A stretch of DNA of 64,000 nucleotides from the NCBI RefSeq assembly GCF_947495705.1, contig NZ_CANLZR010000009.1, positions 1 through 64,000 of the forward strand, read 5' to 3'. Below are positions 17,525 to 26,812 of the stretch, piece after piece. How positions within the stretch are numbered: the stretch's first letter is position 1; the number at the start of each line of letters is the position of its first letter. The translations under genes and the position numbers were made by a program. The stretch comes from an uncultured Phycicoccus sp. (GTDB lineage: Bacteria; Actinomycetota; Actinomycetes; Actinomycetales; Dermatophilaceae). The notes under the pieces were generated by a model. The model worked only from the letters and a program-made list of their open reading frames with translations. It did no database searches and was not told the DNA's origin.

Positions 17525-18478
17525 TCACCCGACCTCCACGACCACCTTGCCGAGGGCGCGGCCGGCGCCGACGTGGGCCAGCGCCTCGGGCACCTCCTCC
17601 AGACCGACCGTCCGGTCGACGTGGATCGACACCTCGCCGGCCAGGCAGTGCGCGGCCATCGGGGTGAAGTGCGCGGGTCCTTCGCGGACGGCGAGCACCC
17701 CGAGGTGGCGGCCCGTGAGGCGGCCGAGCACGAACCCGGCGGTCGCGACCCGCACCAGCGTCCGGGTCGTGCCGCCGACGCACCGGTAGGTCCCGCCCGG
17801 GGCGAGAGCGCGCCGGTAGGAGGTCACCGGCCGGTCCGCCACGAGGTCCAGGACCAGGTCGTAGGGCCCGCTGCGGGTGAAGTCCGCGCGCGCGTGGTCC
17901 AGCACCTCGTCGGCCCCGAGCGCTCGCATGAAGTCGAGCTTGCCGGCGTTGTCGACCGCCGTGACGTGGGCCCCCGCCCGTGCGGCCAGCTGGATGGCGA
18001 ACGCACCGGAGCCGCCACCGGCACCGTTGAGGCACACCCGCATCCCGGGCCGGACCCCCGCCGTGCCCTGGAGCGCGATGACGCCGGACTGGGGGATCGT
18101 GGACGCCTCGACGAAGGACAGGCCCTCCGGCTTGGGCGCCAGGGCCGACTCCGGCGCGACGCAGTACTCGGCGAAGCCGCCCTTGAGCGCCAGGTTGTCG
18201 CCGTACACCTCGTCCCCGGGGCGGAACGCGGTGACCTCGGCGCCGACCGCCACGACCCGCCCGGCGATGTCGGACCCGAGCACCCGCCGCGCGGGGCGGC
18301 GCAGCCCGCCCAGCCGCGCGTACGCCGGGCTGCCTGTGAGGCACTCCCAGTCCGAGAGGTTGACCGACGTCGCGGCGACCGCGACCAGCACCTCGCGGCC
18401 CCCGGGGACGGGGACCGGGACGTCGAGGACGCGGAGCACCTCCGGGCCTCCGTAGCGGTCGTACCCGACGGCTCTCAC
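17525..18478 (-). CDS. MDR family NAD(P)-dependent oxidoreductase, quinone reductase-like
   Basis: A 317-residue zinc-independent medium-chain dehydrogenase/reductase. The N-terminus MRAVGYDRYGGPEVL, the segment VLGSDIAGRVVAVGAEV and the nucleotide-binding loop LNGAGGGSGAFAIQLA are typical of the quinone oxidoreductase branch. The structural-zinc cysteine lobe is absent. It probably reduces an enone or quinone using NADPH; the substrate is unknown. It converges with nagB, only 4 bp separating the stops. Confidence 0.85.
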   Translation of the reverse strand: MRAVGYDRYGGPEVLRVLDVPVPVPGGREVLVAVAATSVNLSDWECLTGSPAYARLGGLRRPARRVLGSDIAGRVVAVGAEVTAFRPGDEVYGDNLALKGGFAEYCVAPESALAPKPEGLSFVEASTIPQSGVIALQGTAGVRPGMRVCLNGAGGGSGAFAIQLAARAGAHVTAVDNAGKLDFMRALGADEVLDHARADFTRSGPYDLVLDLVADRPVTSYRRALAPGGTYRCVGGTTRTLVRVATAGFVLGRLTGRHLGVLAVREGPAHFTPMAAHCLAGEVSIHVDRTVGLEEVPEALAHVGAGRALGKVVVEVG

Positions 18479-18529
18479 GCGTCGAGGCTAGCCCTCCCCC
18501 GGCCGCGGCACCGCGCGTGCCGGGCCCGC

Positions 18530-19414
18530 TCAGGGGTTGATGCGGTGCCCGTAGCCCATCTGCTCGAGACGGGCGATCCGCTCGGCCATCGGCGGGTGGG
18601 TGGACATGAGCCGCGAGATGTCCTGGGCCCGGAACGGGTTGGCGATCATCATGTGGCTCGCGTTGACGACCTGGCGCGTGGGGGCGAGCGGTGCCCGAGC
18701 CACCCCCAGCTCGAGCTTGCGCAGCGCGCTGGCGAGGGCGAGCGGGTCGCCGGTCAGCCGCGCCCCGTCCTCGTCGGCGTCGTACTCGCGGGTGCGCGAG
18801 ATCGCCATCTGGACGAACATCGCCGCGATCGGGGCGAGGAGCGCGAGCGCGAGGCCGGCCATCGGGTTGCGGTCGTCGTCACGGCCGCCGCCGAAGAACA
18901 TCCCGAACGACAGGAACTGCCCGACGGTGGAGATGACACCGGCGATCGCGGCCGCGACCGACCCGGTGAGGATGTCGCGGTTGTAGACGTGCATGAGCTC
19001 GTGCCCGAGCACCCCGCGCAGCTCGCGCTCGTCGAGGAGGGCGAGGATGCCCTCGGTGCAGCACACCGCCGCGTTCTCGGGGTTGCGGCCGGTCGCGAAC
19101 GCGTTCGGGGCCTGGGTCGGCGACATGTACAGGCGCGGCATCGGCTTGCCGGCCCGGGTCGAGAGCTCACGCACGATCCGGTACATCGCCGGGGCCTGTG
19201 CCTCGGTGACCGGGTAGGCGTGCATCGCCTTGATGGCGAGCTTGTCGGAGTTCCAGTACCCGTAGGCGCTCGTGCCGAGCGCGATGAGGGCGAAGACGAG
19301 GATGAAGACGCTGTTGCCCGTGTACCCGGCGAGGAACCAGCCGAGGAGGAGCAGGAGAGCCCAGAGACCGCCGAACAGGGCGGCGGTCTTCACGCCGTTG
19401 AAATGGTTGTGCAT
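18530..19414 (-). CDS. htpX: zinc metalloprotease HtpX
   Basis: A 294-residue M48B membrane protease that degrades damaged membrane proteins. Two N-terminal transmembrane helices (about 11-30 and 34-53) precede the active site HELMH at residues 138-142; two more hydrophobic segments lie at about 155-175 and 190-210. The third zinc ligand is in REYDADEDGARL. The C-terminus STHPPMAERIARLEQMG is diagnostic. The length matches E. coli HtpX (293). In Mycobacterium tuberculosis htpX lies close to menaquinone genes, which in this window are about 35 kb away. Confidence 0.95.
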   Translation of the reverse strand: MHNHFNGVKTAALFGGLWALLLLLGWFLAGYTGNSVFILVFALIALGTSAYGYWNSDKLAIKAMHAYPVTEAQAPAMYRIVRELSTRAGKPMPRLYMSPTQAPNAFATGRNPENAAVCCTEGILALLDERELRGVLGHELMHVYNRDILTGSVAAAIAGVISTVGQFLSFGMFFGGGRDDDRNPMAGLALALLAPIAAMFVQMAISRTREYDADEDGARLTGDPLALASALRKLELGVARAPLAPTRQVVNASHMMIANPFRAQDISRLMSTHPPMAERIARLEQMGYGHRINP

Positions 19415-19464
19415 GCCTCGTCCAACGCCGTCGGGCCGTCCCGCGTTCCGGCCGTCACGGCCCG

Positions 19465-20175
19465 TCAGGTGGGGGCCGCGGCACGCAGCGCGGCGGCCCG
19501 GGTCGGAGCGAAGCCGCTGGTCCCCAGCCAGGCCCAGACGCTGCGCACGTCACCGGGCGCCCCGTCGAGCCGGACCTCCCGCGTCAGCAGCACCTGCTCG
19601 GGGGTCCGGTCACCCGTCCACACCTCCGTGAGGGCGCGCAGGCTCGAGTGGACGACGACGTCGAGGTCGTGCCCGGGGTCGTCGCGGCAGAGGTCGGCCA
19701 CCCCGTCCTCGACGACGAGCCACCACTCCCGCTCCCGGTCGGCGGCGTCCGGCAGCCGGAAGTGCACGACGACCCTGCGGTCGCGCGGGAACTCGGCGAC
19801 CCGCGCGAAGCGGCGGATGTCCCACATGAGGAAGCCCGCGTCGAGGTGGTTCGGGCTCAGCCGGCTGCCGATCCAGCGCGCACCCCAGTGGCCGAGGGCG
19901 AGCACGACCGGCCGCAGCTCCTCCCCGGCCGCGGTCAGCTCGTACGAGGTGGCACGCCCCCGTTCGGTACGGCGCACGACGCCGAACTCCTCGAGGGTGC
20001 GCAGCCGTTTGGCGAGCAGGCTCGGCGACATCCGCGGCACGCCTCGCCGGATCTCGTTGAAATGCGTGCTCCCGCACAACAGCTCACGCAGGACCAGTGG
20101 TGTCCACCGGTCGCACAGCACCTCGGCACCCCGTGCCACCGTGCAGAACTGGCCGTAGTCGATCACGGTCCCCAC
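19465..20175 (-). CDS. HxlR family transcriptional regulator
   Basis: A 236-residue protein. Residues 1-100 form the winged helix domain of the HxlR family, with the conserved Cys near the N-terminus (DYGQFCTVARGAEVLCDRW) and FNEIRRGVPRMSPSLLAKRL. The C-terminal half, about 110 residues, looks like an SCP2-like or ligand-binding module (DLDVVVHSSLRALTEVWTG), which longer members of the family carry. The start is GTG 20175. It is divergent from the methyltransferase gene, and a palindrome lies between them, so it probably controls that gene and itself. The signal is unknown. Confidence 0.88.
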   Translation of the reverse strand: MGTVIDYGQFCTVARGAEVLCDRWTPLVLRELLCGSTHFNEIRRGVPRMSPSLLAKRLRTLEEFGVVRRTERGRATSYELTAAGEELRPVVLALGHWGARWIGSRLSPNHLDAGFLMWDIRRFARVAEFPRDRRVVVHFRLPDAADREREWWLVVEDGVADLCRDDPGHDLDVVVHSSLRALTEVWTGDRTPEQVLLTREVRLDGAPGDVRSVWAWLGTSGFAPTRAAALRAAAPT

Positions 20176-20196
20176 GGTAGGGACCCGAACCCCCGG

Positions 20197-20223
20197 CGAC
20201 TAGTACACAACGAGGACTAGTCG
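20197..20223. promoter_or_regulatory. palindromic operator between hxlR-type gene and methyltransferase gene
   Basis: Two perfect 8-bp arms, CGACTAGT (20197-20204) and ACTAGTCG (20216-20223), with an 11-bp spacer. It is AT-richer than its surroundings and stands 22 bp ahead of the regulator start. The arrangement fits a dimer-binding site for the adjacent HxlR protein. Confidence 0.6.
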
Positions 20224-20290
20224 GGGGGTTCGCCCCGCTCCAGCATCGTCCTCAGCAGGCCATCCCGGCCGGCACGACGAGGAGGACACC

Positions 20291-21157
20291 ATGACGACGA
20301 CGACCTTCGACCCCGCGGCCTTCAAGACCACGACCCGCGAGCAGTGGCAGGACGCCGCCGACGCGTGGCACCGGTGGGGCGGCTTCGTGGGCGACTGGCT
20401 GCACGAGGCGACCGAGACGATGTTCGACCTCGCAGGGCTGGCGCCCGGCGGCCAGGTCCTCGACATCGCCGCCGGCGCCGGCGAGCAGAGCCTCCGGGCG
20501 GCTCGACGGGTCGGCCCCTCGGGGCGGGTCCTGGCCACCGACATCGCCCCCGAGCTGCTGCGGCGCTGTGCGCAGGACGCGGCCCGGGAGGGACTGGGGC
20601 AGGTGGAGGTCCTGGAGCTCGACGGGGAGGCGACCGACACCCTGCCGGCCGGCACCTTCGACGCGGCCCTCTCGCGGGTCGGGCTCATCTACTTCCCGGA
20701 CCGCGCGGCGGCGCTGCGCGGGGCGCACCACGCGCTGCGTGACGGCGGGCGCTTCGCCGCGGTCGTGTACTCCACCCCGGAGGCGAACGAGTTCTTCTCG
20801 GTCCCGGTGCGCATCATCCGCGCCCGCGCCGGCCTGCCGGCACCCGGCCCCGGGCTGCCCGGCCCGTTCTCGCTCGGCGGCCCGGGGGTTCTCGCGGACG
20901 CGCTGGCGTCGGCCGGCTTCGAGGACGTCGAGGTCCGCACCGTGCCCTCGCCGGTGCGGCTCGCCTCGGCGCAGGAGTGCGTCCGGTTCCAGCAGGAGTC
21001 CTTCGGGGCGCTGCACCAGATGATGCGCGGGCTGGACGCCACCGAGCGCGACGACGTCTGGGGCGAGGTCACCCGGGCGCTGACGGCCTTCGAGGGGCCG
21101 GGCGGCTTCACCGGTCCGTGCGAGATGCTCGTCGGTGCCGGGACGGCGCGGCACTGA
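20291..21157 (+). CDS. class I SAM-dependent methyltransferase
   Basis: A 288-residue protein with a UbiE/methyltransferase-11 type Rossmann fold. The SAM-binding motif is VLDIAAGAGEQSL (about residues 53-65), followed by GRVLATDIAPELL and a later motif AALSRVGLIYFPD. The start ATG 20291 has GAGGAGG shortly upstream. The substrate is unknown. Because it is divergent from the HxlR gene and shares its palindromic operator, it is probably inducible by the regulator's ligand. It converges with the partial nuo operon, 19 bp away. Confidence 0.85.
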   Translation: MTTTTFDPAAFKTTTREQWQDAADAWHRWGGFVGDWLHEATETMFDLAGLAPGGQVLDIAAGAGEQSLRAARRVGPSGRVLATDIAPELLRRCAQDAAREGLGQVEVLELDGEATDTLPAGTFDAALSRVGLIYFPDRAAALRGAHHALRDGGRFAAVVYSTPEANEFFSVPVRIIRARAGLPAPGPGLPGPFSLGGPGVLADALASAGFEDVEVRTVPSPVRLASAQECVRFQQESFGALHQMMRGLDATERDDVWGEVTRALTAFEGPGGFTGPCEMLVGAGTARH

Positions 21158-21176
21158 CCACCCCGGCGGGTCGTCC

Positions 21177-22643
21177 TCAGGACAGCAGGTCGAGCAGGAG
21201 CGTCGGTAGGGCGCTCGCCAGGACCAGACCGGCGCTGCCCACCACGAGGACGACCCGCGTGGCGCGCTGCGAGACCACCGGACCGGCCGGGGAGGCTGCC
21301 GGCCGGTCGCCGGACCCGCTGAGCAGCACCGTGAACCAGCGCAGGTAGACCGCGATGCCGACGACGACCGCCACGACCCCCGCGGCGACGACGGGCCACA
21401 CCCCCGCGTTCACCGGCGGGGCCAGGGCGAGCACCTTGACGACGAGGCCCACGACCCCGGGCGGCAGCCCTGCCAGGACGAGCAGCGCCAGCCCCAGCGC
21501 GCCCCCGGCGAGCGGGTCGCGGCGGAGCAGGCCGCGGTGGTCCTCGAGGGTGCGCGCGCCGGTGCGGGCGACCGCGGCGAAGGCGACGGTCGTCGCAGCC
21601 GCGTAGACGAGCGCGTAGGCGGCGGCGGCCCGCAGCGCCGGGGCGTCCAGGGCGGTCAGCGGCACGACGATCCAGCCGGCCTGGGCGATCGTCGACCACG
21701 CGAGCAGCCGGACCGGGTCGGTCTGCCGCAGCGCCACGACAGTGCCGAGGCCCAGCGAGGCGACCGCGGGCACCCCGAGCAGGACGACGAGGGCGGGAGC
21801 GTCGAGCCCGGCCCCGACGATCGCCGCGACCGGGACGAGCAGGGCCGCGACCGCGGCGAGCTTGGACGCCGCGGCGAGGAACACCGCCGTCCCGAGGTCG
21901 GTGGTCGCGTACGCCTGCGGGGTCCACGCGTGGAACGGCACGAGCGAGAGCTTGAACCCCAGGCCCGCGACGAGCAGCGTCACGGCGAGGACCAGCACGG
22001 CCCGCCGCTGCGGGTCCGCCCAGGCGAGGGCCACCGTGTCGGCCGAGAACGTCGCGTCGCCGGTGGCCGTGAGCCACAGCGCGGCGCCGAGGACGAGCAG
22101 GGCGAAGGAGACGAGGGAGGTGACGAGCAGGGTCAGCGCGCCGTGGGCCGCGGCCCTGCTGCCTCGCAGTGCGACGAGCGCGACGGCGGGGACGGTCGCC
22201 AGCTCCAGCGCCACGAGCCACGAGCCGAGGTCGGACGCGGCGGCGACGGCCACCCCTCCGGTCGTCGCCGCGAGGAGCAACGTCGCCGAGACGGCCCTGT
22301 CGCGAGGCCGGGGCCGACCGTCGTGGAGGAGCGCGAGAGCGGCCGCGGCGGCGAGCAGGATGCCGGCCTGGAGCGTCGAGGTGCGCGGCCCGGCGGTCCA
22401 CAGACAGGCCCCGTCCGGTGCGGGAAGGCACAGCGTGCGCAGGGTTTGGGCACCGGCACCCACTGCGGCCGCGGCCGCGGCCAGCGCCCCCAGGAGCAGG
22501 ACGACGGCGGCAACCGGCAGCGCCCACCGGCCACCGCCGCGGCGCGGCAGGGCGGCGTCGCCGACGAGGACGACGACGACCCCCGCGGCCGGGGCCAGGG
22601 CCGGGGCGAGGACCGGCCAGTCGATGGTCACGAGGTCGCTCAC
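21177..22643 (-). CDS. nuoN2: NADH-quinone oxidoreductase subunit N, second copy
   Basis: A 488-residue antiporter-like membrane subunit, the last gene of the partial nuo operon. The start is GTG 22641-22643, overlapping the nuoM2 stop. Proton-channel residues can be seen: Glu in ALELATVPAVALVALRG, Lys in GLGFKLSLVPFHAWTPQ, and a second Lys in AAASKLAAVAALLV. It is much richer in Ala and Val than the other NuoN in this window and clearly not a recent duplicate. It would sit in the membrane arm and move protons. Confidence 0.88.
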   Translation of the reverse strand: MSDLVTIDWPVLAPALAPAAGVVVVLVGDAALPRRGGGRWALPVAAVVLLLGALAAAAAAVGAGAQTLRTLCLPAPDGACLWTAGPRTSTLQAGILLAAAAALALLHDGRPRPRDRAVSATLLLAATTGGVAVAAASDLGSWLVALELATVPAVALVALRGSRAAAHGALTLLVTSLVSFALLVLGAALWLTATGDATFSADTVALAWADPQRRAVLVLAVTLLVAGLGFKLSLVPFHAWTPQAYATTDLGTAVFLAAASKLAAVAALLVPVAAIVGAGLDAPALVVLLGVPAVASLGLGTVVALRQTDPVRLLAWSTIAQAGWIVVPLTALDAPALRAAAAYALVYAAATTVAFAAVARTGARTLEDHRGLLRRDPLAGGALGLALLVLAGLPPGVVGLVVKVLALAPPVNAGVWPVVAAGVVAVVVGIAVYLRWFTVLLSGSGDRPAASPAGPVVSQRATRVVLVVGSAGLVLASALPTLLLDLLS

Positions 22644-24115
22644 GGGCCACCCCCGATCCTGGCGACGGCGTCGGCCGTGGTCCCGAGCAGCACCATCGGG
22701 GCGACGCCGAGGCCGACGACCGCCACGGCGAGGACTCCGAGGACCACGCGCTCGACGCCCGAGGTGTCCGGGGTCGTCGCCACCTCGGGGTCGGGGCGGT
22801 CCCCGGCCCAGACGATCCCGGCCACCCGGAGGGCGTAGGCCGCCGCGAGGGCGGCGCCGACTGCGGCCGCGACCGCGCACGCGACGAACAGGGCCCGCGA
22901 CCGCTCGGGCGCGGGGTCCCACGCCGCGTAGACGGCGAGGAACTCCCCCCAGAACCCGGCGAGCCCGGGCAGCCCGAGGCTCGCGGCGAGGCCGAGCAGG
23001 AGGACGAAGCCGAGCCGGGGCGAGGTCTCGCGCAGCGCGGGTCGCGGAACGGTGAGGTCGACGCTCCCCCACCGCTGCTTCAGCCCGCCGACGACGACGA
23101 AGAGCAGCGCCGAGACGGCTCCGTGGGCGACGTTGGCGTACAGCGCGGCCTGCAGCCCGGTCTCGGACCCGCTGGCGAGGGCGAGGACGACGAACCCCAT
23201 GTGGGCCACCGACGAGTACGCGATGAGCCGCTTGAGGTCCCGCTCGACGAGACACACCAGAGCGCCCCAGACGATGCCGACCGTGCCGGCGACCGCGAGC
23301 ACGGGAGCGAGCCGAGTGAACCCGTCCGGCACGGTCGCGACGGGCAGCCGGACGAGGCCGTAGGTCCCCATCTTGAGCAGCACCGCGGCGAGCAGCACCG
23401 ACCCGGCGGTCGGCGCCGTCGTGTGGGCCGGCGGGAGCCAGGTGTGGAACGGGAAGACCGGCACCTTGACGGCGAGCCCCAGCACGAGCAGCGCCGCGAC
23501 GGCCAGCTGGGTCCCGCCGCCCAGCGCCCCGCCCGCGCCGTCCGCGAGCGCGCGCAGGTCCGAGGTGCCGGCCCGGGCGAGGAGCAGGAGGATGCCGAGC
23601 AGCATCGTCGTGGAACCGACGGCGGTGTACAGGACGAAGCGATGCGCGGCGTCGGCGCGGGCCCGCGGGTCGTGGTCGTCCCCGTACCGGCCGACGAGCA
23701 GCCACATCGGGACGAGGACCACCTCGAAGGCGACGAAGAACAGCACCGCGTCCCGGGCCGCGAACGTCGCGAGCGCGCCGGCCTCGACGAGGAGCAGGCA
23801 GCCGAGGAAGGTCGCCGGCGACCCGCCGGTGGGCATCTCGGCCCATGCGTGGGCCGCCACGAGGAGCCCGATGGTGGCGGTGAGCAGGACGAGGGGCACC
23901 GAGATGCCGTCGAGGCCGAAGGACCACCGCATCCCCAGCTCGGGCAGCCATGGCCGGTCCACCGAGGATCCCAGGGCGACGACGACGACCGCCAGCACCA
24001 GCGTCGCCGCGGCGGTGGCGGCGGCCACCCAGCGGGCCGGGCGGACGGGCAGGCCGCGCCCGCCGGTGACGAGCCACAGCCCGACCGCCCCCGGCAGCGC
24101 GAGGAGCAGGCTCAT
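22640..24115 (-). CDS. nuoM2: NADH-quinone oxidoreductase subunit M, second copy
   Basis: A 491-residue antiporter-like subunit. The start is taken as ATG 24113-24115 (MSLLLALPG), which overlaps the nuoL2 stop by 4 nt; an ATG two codons upstream is also possible. Key residues are the Glu in FVAFEVVLVPMWLLVGRYG, the Lys in LAVKVPVFPFHTWLPPAH, and Lys in LLKMGTYGLVRL, followed by DLKRLIAYSSVAHMGFV. All are in place for proton translocation. Confidence 0.9.
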   Translation of the reverse strand: MSLLLALPGAVGLWLVTGGRGLPVRPARWVAAATAAATLVLAVVVVALGSSVDRPWLPELGMRWSFGLDGISVPLVLLTATIGLLVAAHAWAEMPTGGSPATFLGCLLLVEAGALATFAARDAVLFFVAFEVVLVPMWLLVGRYGDDHDPRARADAAHRFVLYTAVGSTTMLLGILLLLARAGTSDLRALADGAGGALGGGTQLAVAALLVLGLAVKVPVFPFHTWLPPAHTTAPTAGSVLLAAVLLKMGTYGLVRLPVATVPDGFTRLAPVLAVAGTVGIVWGALVCLVERDLKRLIAYSSVAHMGFVVLALASGSETGLQAALYANVAHGAVSALLFVVVGGLKQRWGSVDLTVPRPALRETSPRLGFVLLLGLAASLGLPGLAGFWGEFLAVYAAWDPAPERSRALFVACAVAAAVGAALAAAYALRVAGIVWAGDRPDPEVATTPDTSGVERVVLGVLAVAVVGLGVAPMVLLGTTADAVARIGGGP

Positions 24116-25992
24116 GACCATGCGAGCACCCCCAGCGCGCCGAGGAGGACGACCCCGGTGAGGACGAGGCCGACGGCGGCGCTCGGACGCTCCGCCCGGT
24201 GCAGGCGGGCCCCGGCCCAGCCCGCGGCGCGGGTGGCGACCGCGCTCCCTCGGACGTAGGCGTCGACCACCTCGGTGTCGACGAACGCGACGAGCCGGGC
24301 GAGCCGCAGGACCGGGGTCGCGACGACGCGCCGGTACAGGAGGTCGACGCCGAGCCCGGCGTCGGCGACCGGGACGAACCGGCGGGCGAGCACCTGGGCC
24401 GGGTCGCGGTCGAACCCTCCGCGCAGCGCCACGGCGACACCGACGCCGATGACGAGCACGGACAGGAGCATCCACAGGGCGGACACCTGGTGGACGGCGA
24501 AGCTGCCGGTGAGCACGACGAGGCTGCCGAAGACGGTGAGCAGGACGAGCACCCAGAGCACGCCGTGCACGACCGCCGGGACCCCCGTCGCGGTGGGCTG
24601 CTGCCGCACGTGTGCCGTGAGCACGAGGTAGCCGCGGGTGCTGTACGCGGCGGTCACGGCGGCGGTGAGGACGAGGGCGACGAGGACGAGCACGCCGGGC
24701 CCGTCGGCCTGCACCGCTCCGTCCCAGGCCGTCACGAGGACGTGCTCCTTGGACAGGCCGCCGACGACGACGAGCGGCACCCCGGCCAGCGAGAGGAACC
24801 CGACGAGGAAGCCGGTGCGCAGCACCGGTGCGGCCGCGGCGGATCCGCGCAGCGCCATGGCCGCCGTGCCGCCCGCGGCGAGCGCCGCCCACCCGATCGC
24901 GAGGAAGAGCAGCGACTTGAAGAGCGCGTGCGACCACAGGTGGAGCAGGCCGGCGTCGGCGCCGTCCGCGGGTGGGGCCGCGGCGACGGCCGAGAGCATG
25001 ACGGCGACCTGGCTGACCGTGGACCAGGCGAGCATCCGCTTGAGGTCGGTCTGCGCGAACGCCAGCAGCGCCGCGAGCAGCATCGTCACCGCGACGGCCA
25101 CCCCGAGGAACCACCGCGCCGCCGGGCTGTCGGCGAACACCGGGAACAGCGCGGCGAGCACGACCGTGCCCGCCGCCACCATCGTCGCCGCGTGGATCAG
25201 CGCGCTGGCCGGGGTCGGGCCCTCCATCGCGTCGGCGAGCCAGTCCTGGAACGGGACCTGCGCGGACTTGCCGAGGATCCCGACGACGACGAGCACGAGG
25301 AGGGTGGCCCGCAGCGCCCCGTCGGGGGCCCCGCACGCGGTCAGCGCCTCACCGGCGAGGGCGCCGTCGGCGAGGGCGGCGTCGATGCACGCGGTCGGCC
25401 GGCGCCAGGGCGCCAGCACCGCCGACAGGGACGTCGAGCCGGCGCCGGCGGCGAGGCCGATGATGCCCAGCACGAACCCGATGTCCGCGACGCGGGTGAC
25501 GAGGAAGGCCTTGAGCGCGGCCCGCCGCGCGGCGGCGCGGCGGGACCAGTGCCCGATGAGGAGGTAGGAGCACCAGCCCATGACCTCCCAGCCGACGACG
25601 GTGAGGAGGAGGTCTGCCGAGACGACGACGAGGAGCATCGCGCCGGTGAACAGCGAGACGGTCGCGGCGAACTGGCCGTAGCGGTCGTCGGTCTCGAGGT
25701 ACCACGTCGAGTACACCTGGACGGCGAGCGCCACGAGCGCGACGACGGCCGCGAGCGCCCCGCGGGTCGGGTCGAGGACGAGGTCGAGCGGGACGGCGAG
25801 CTCCCCGGCACGCAGCCCCGGTCCGGCGCTGACGGCGGACCCGTCGGCCAGTGCCCAGGCGAGGACCGCGACGAGCAGCGTGGCGGCTCCCAGGCCCACG
25901 GCGACCGCCCGGGCGAGCAGGTCGTTGCGCCGCAGGGCCACCCCGAGGACCGCCGCGGCGACCGGCAGGCCGACGAGGAGCCAGGGCGTCAC
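24112..25992 (-). CDS. nuoL2: NADH-quinone oxidoreductase subunit L, second copy
   Basis: A 626-residue distal antiporter-like subunit. The start is GTG 25990-25992, overlapping the nuoK2 stop. Seen motifs: GWEVMGWCSYLLIGHW with the conserved Glu, GKSAQVPFQDWLADAMEGPT with Lys and Asp, [13 protein letters not shown] with His, and DLKRMLAWSTVSQ. The C-terminal part is long enough for the lateral helix that NuoL uses to clamp the membrane arm. The sequence differs strongly from the other NuoL here. Confidence 0.92.
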   Translation of the reverse strand: MTPWLLVGLPVAAAVLGVALRRNDLLARAVAVGLGAATLLVAVLAWALADGSAVSAGPGLRAGELAVPLDLVLDPTRGALAAVVALVALAVQVYSTWYLETDDRYGQFAATVSLFTGAMLLVVVSADLLLTVVGWEVMGWCSYLLIGHWSRRAAARRAALKAFLVTRVADIGFVLGIIGLAAGAGSTSLSAVLAPWRRPTACIDAALADGALAGEALTACGAPDGALRATLLVLVVVGILGKSAQVPFQDWLADAMEGPTPASALIHAATMVAAGTVVLAALFPVFADSPAARWFLGVAVAVTMLLAALLAFAQTDLKRMLAWSTVSQVAVMLSAVAAAPPADGADAGLLHLWSHALFKSLLFLAIGWAALAAGGTAAMALRGSAAAAPVLRTGFLVGFLSLAGVPLVVVGGLSKEHVLVTAWDGAVQADGPGVLVLVALVLTAAVTAAYSTRGYLVLTAHVRQQPTATGVPAVVHGVLWVLVLLTVFGSLVVLTGSFAVHQVSALWMLLSVLVIGVGVAVALRGGFDRDPAQVLARRFVPVADAGLGVDLLYRRVVATPVLRLARLVAFVDTEVVDAYVRGSAVATRAAGWAGARLHRAERPSAAVGLVLTGVVLLGALGVLAWS

Positions 25993-26303
25993 GACACGTC
26001 CTCGCGGGCGCTGGGGGCGTCGAGGTCGATGGTGCCGCGGAGCCGGAAGACGAGGAGGACGACGGCGAGGGCGACGACCACCTCGGCGGCGGCGATGGTG
26101 ATGACGAAGAGCGGCAGCACGCTGCCGGCCGCCCACCGGTCGGCTCCGGCGGCCTGCGTGGCGACGAGGAGGACGAGCGACCCGCTGAGCACGAGCTCGA
26201 TCCCGACGAGGAGGAGCACCGCGTTGCGGCGGGCCGCGATCCCGGCCACGCCCAGCCCGACGAGCGCGGACGCCAGGAGGTACGGCCCGAGGAGGTGGAT
26301 CAC
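25989..26303 (-). CDS. nuoK2: NADH-quinone oxidoreductase subunit K, second copy
   Basis: A 104-residue subunit with three transmembrane helices. The start is GTG 26301-26303, overlapping the nuoJ2 stop. The two membrane Glu residues of the family are present, in LLLVGIELVLSGS and TIAAAEVVVALAV. The C-terminus RGTIDLDAPS is usual for actinobacterial NuoK. Confidence 0.92.
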   Translation of the reverse strand: MIHLLGPYLLASALVGLGVAGIAARRNAVLLLVGIELVLSGSLVLLVATQAAGADRWAAGSVLPLFVITIAAAEVVVALAVVLLVFRLRGTIDLDAPSAREDVS

Positions 26304-26812
26304 GACGCGGTCCCGCCGGGGTCGGGGCGACGGGCCACGGTGAGCGCCCCGACGAGGGCGGCGAGGAGCAGCAGCGACAGCAGCTCGAAGGGCCAGACCC
26401 AGGTGCCGAACAGCTGCTCGGCGACCTGGTCGGTCGAGATCTCCGCCCTGCTCACCGACCCGTCGGCGAGCGGGACGAGGACGCTCGCGAGCAGCCCCGC
26501 GGTGGCGAGGCCGAGCAGCCCGGCGCCGACCGCGCGCCACGGGCCCACCGCGTGCGCGAGGTCGGGCCCGATCGGCGCACGGGTGAGCATGAGCGCGAAC
26601 AGCACGAGGACGACGACCGCGCCGACGTACACGAGGACCAGGACGAGCGCGACGAGCTCGGCACCGAGCACGAGCAGCGACCCCGCGACCCCGAGGAGCG
26701 CGACGACGAGCCAGAGCGCGGCATGGACGACGTGGCGGGTCGTGACCGCGAGCAGCCCCCCGACGACCGCGAGCACCCCGGACGCGGCGAAGGCGGTGTC
26801 GAGGGCGGTCAT
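26300..26812 (-). CDS. nuoJ2: NADH-quinone oxidoreductase subunit J, second copy
   Basis: A 170-residue subunit with five predicted helices. The start is ATG 26810-26812, overlapping the nuoI2 stop. The conserved segment [16 protein letters not shown] corresponds to helix 3 of NuoJ, where a pi-bulge forms. It lacks the 80-residue hydrophilic tail seen in the other NuoJ of this window. Confidence 0.9.
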   Translation of the reverse strand: MTALDTAFAASGVLAVVGGLLAVTTRHVVHAALWLVVALLGVAGSLLVLGAELVALVLVLVYVGAVVVLVLFALMLTRAPIGPDLAHAVGPWRAVGAGLLGLATAGLLASVLVPLADGSVSRAEISTDQVAEQLFGTWVWPFELLSLLLLAALVGALTVARRPDPGGTAS

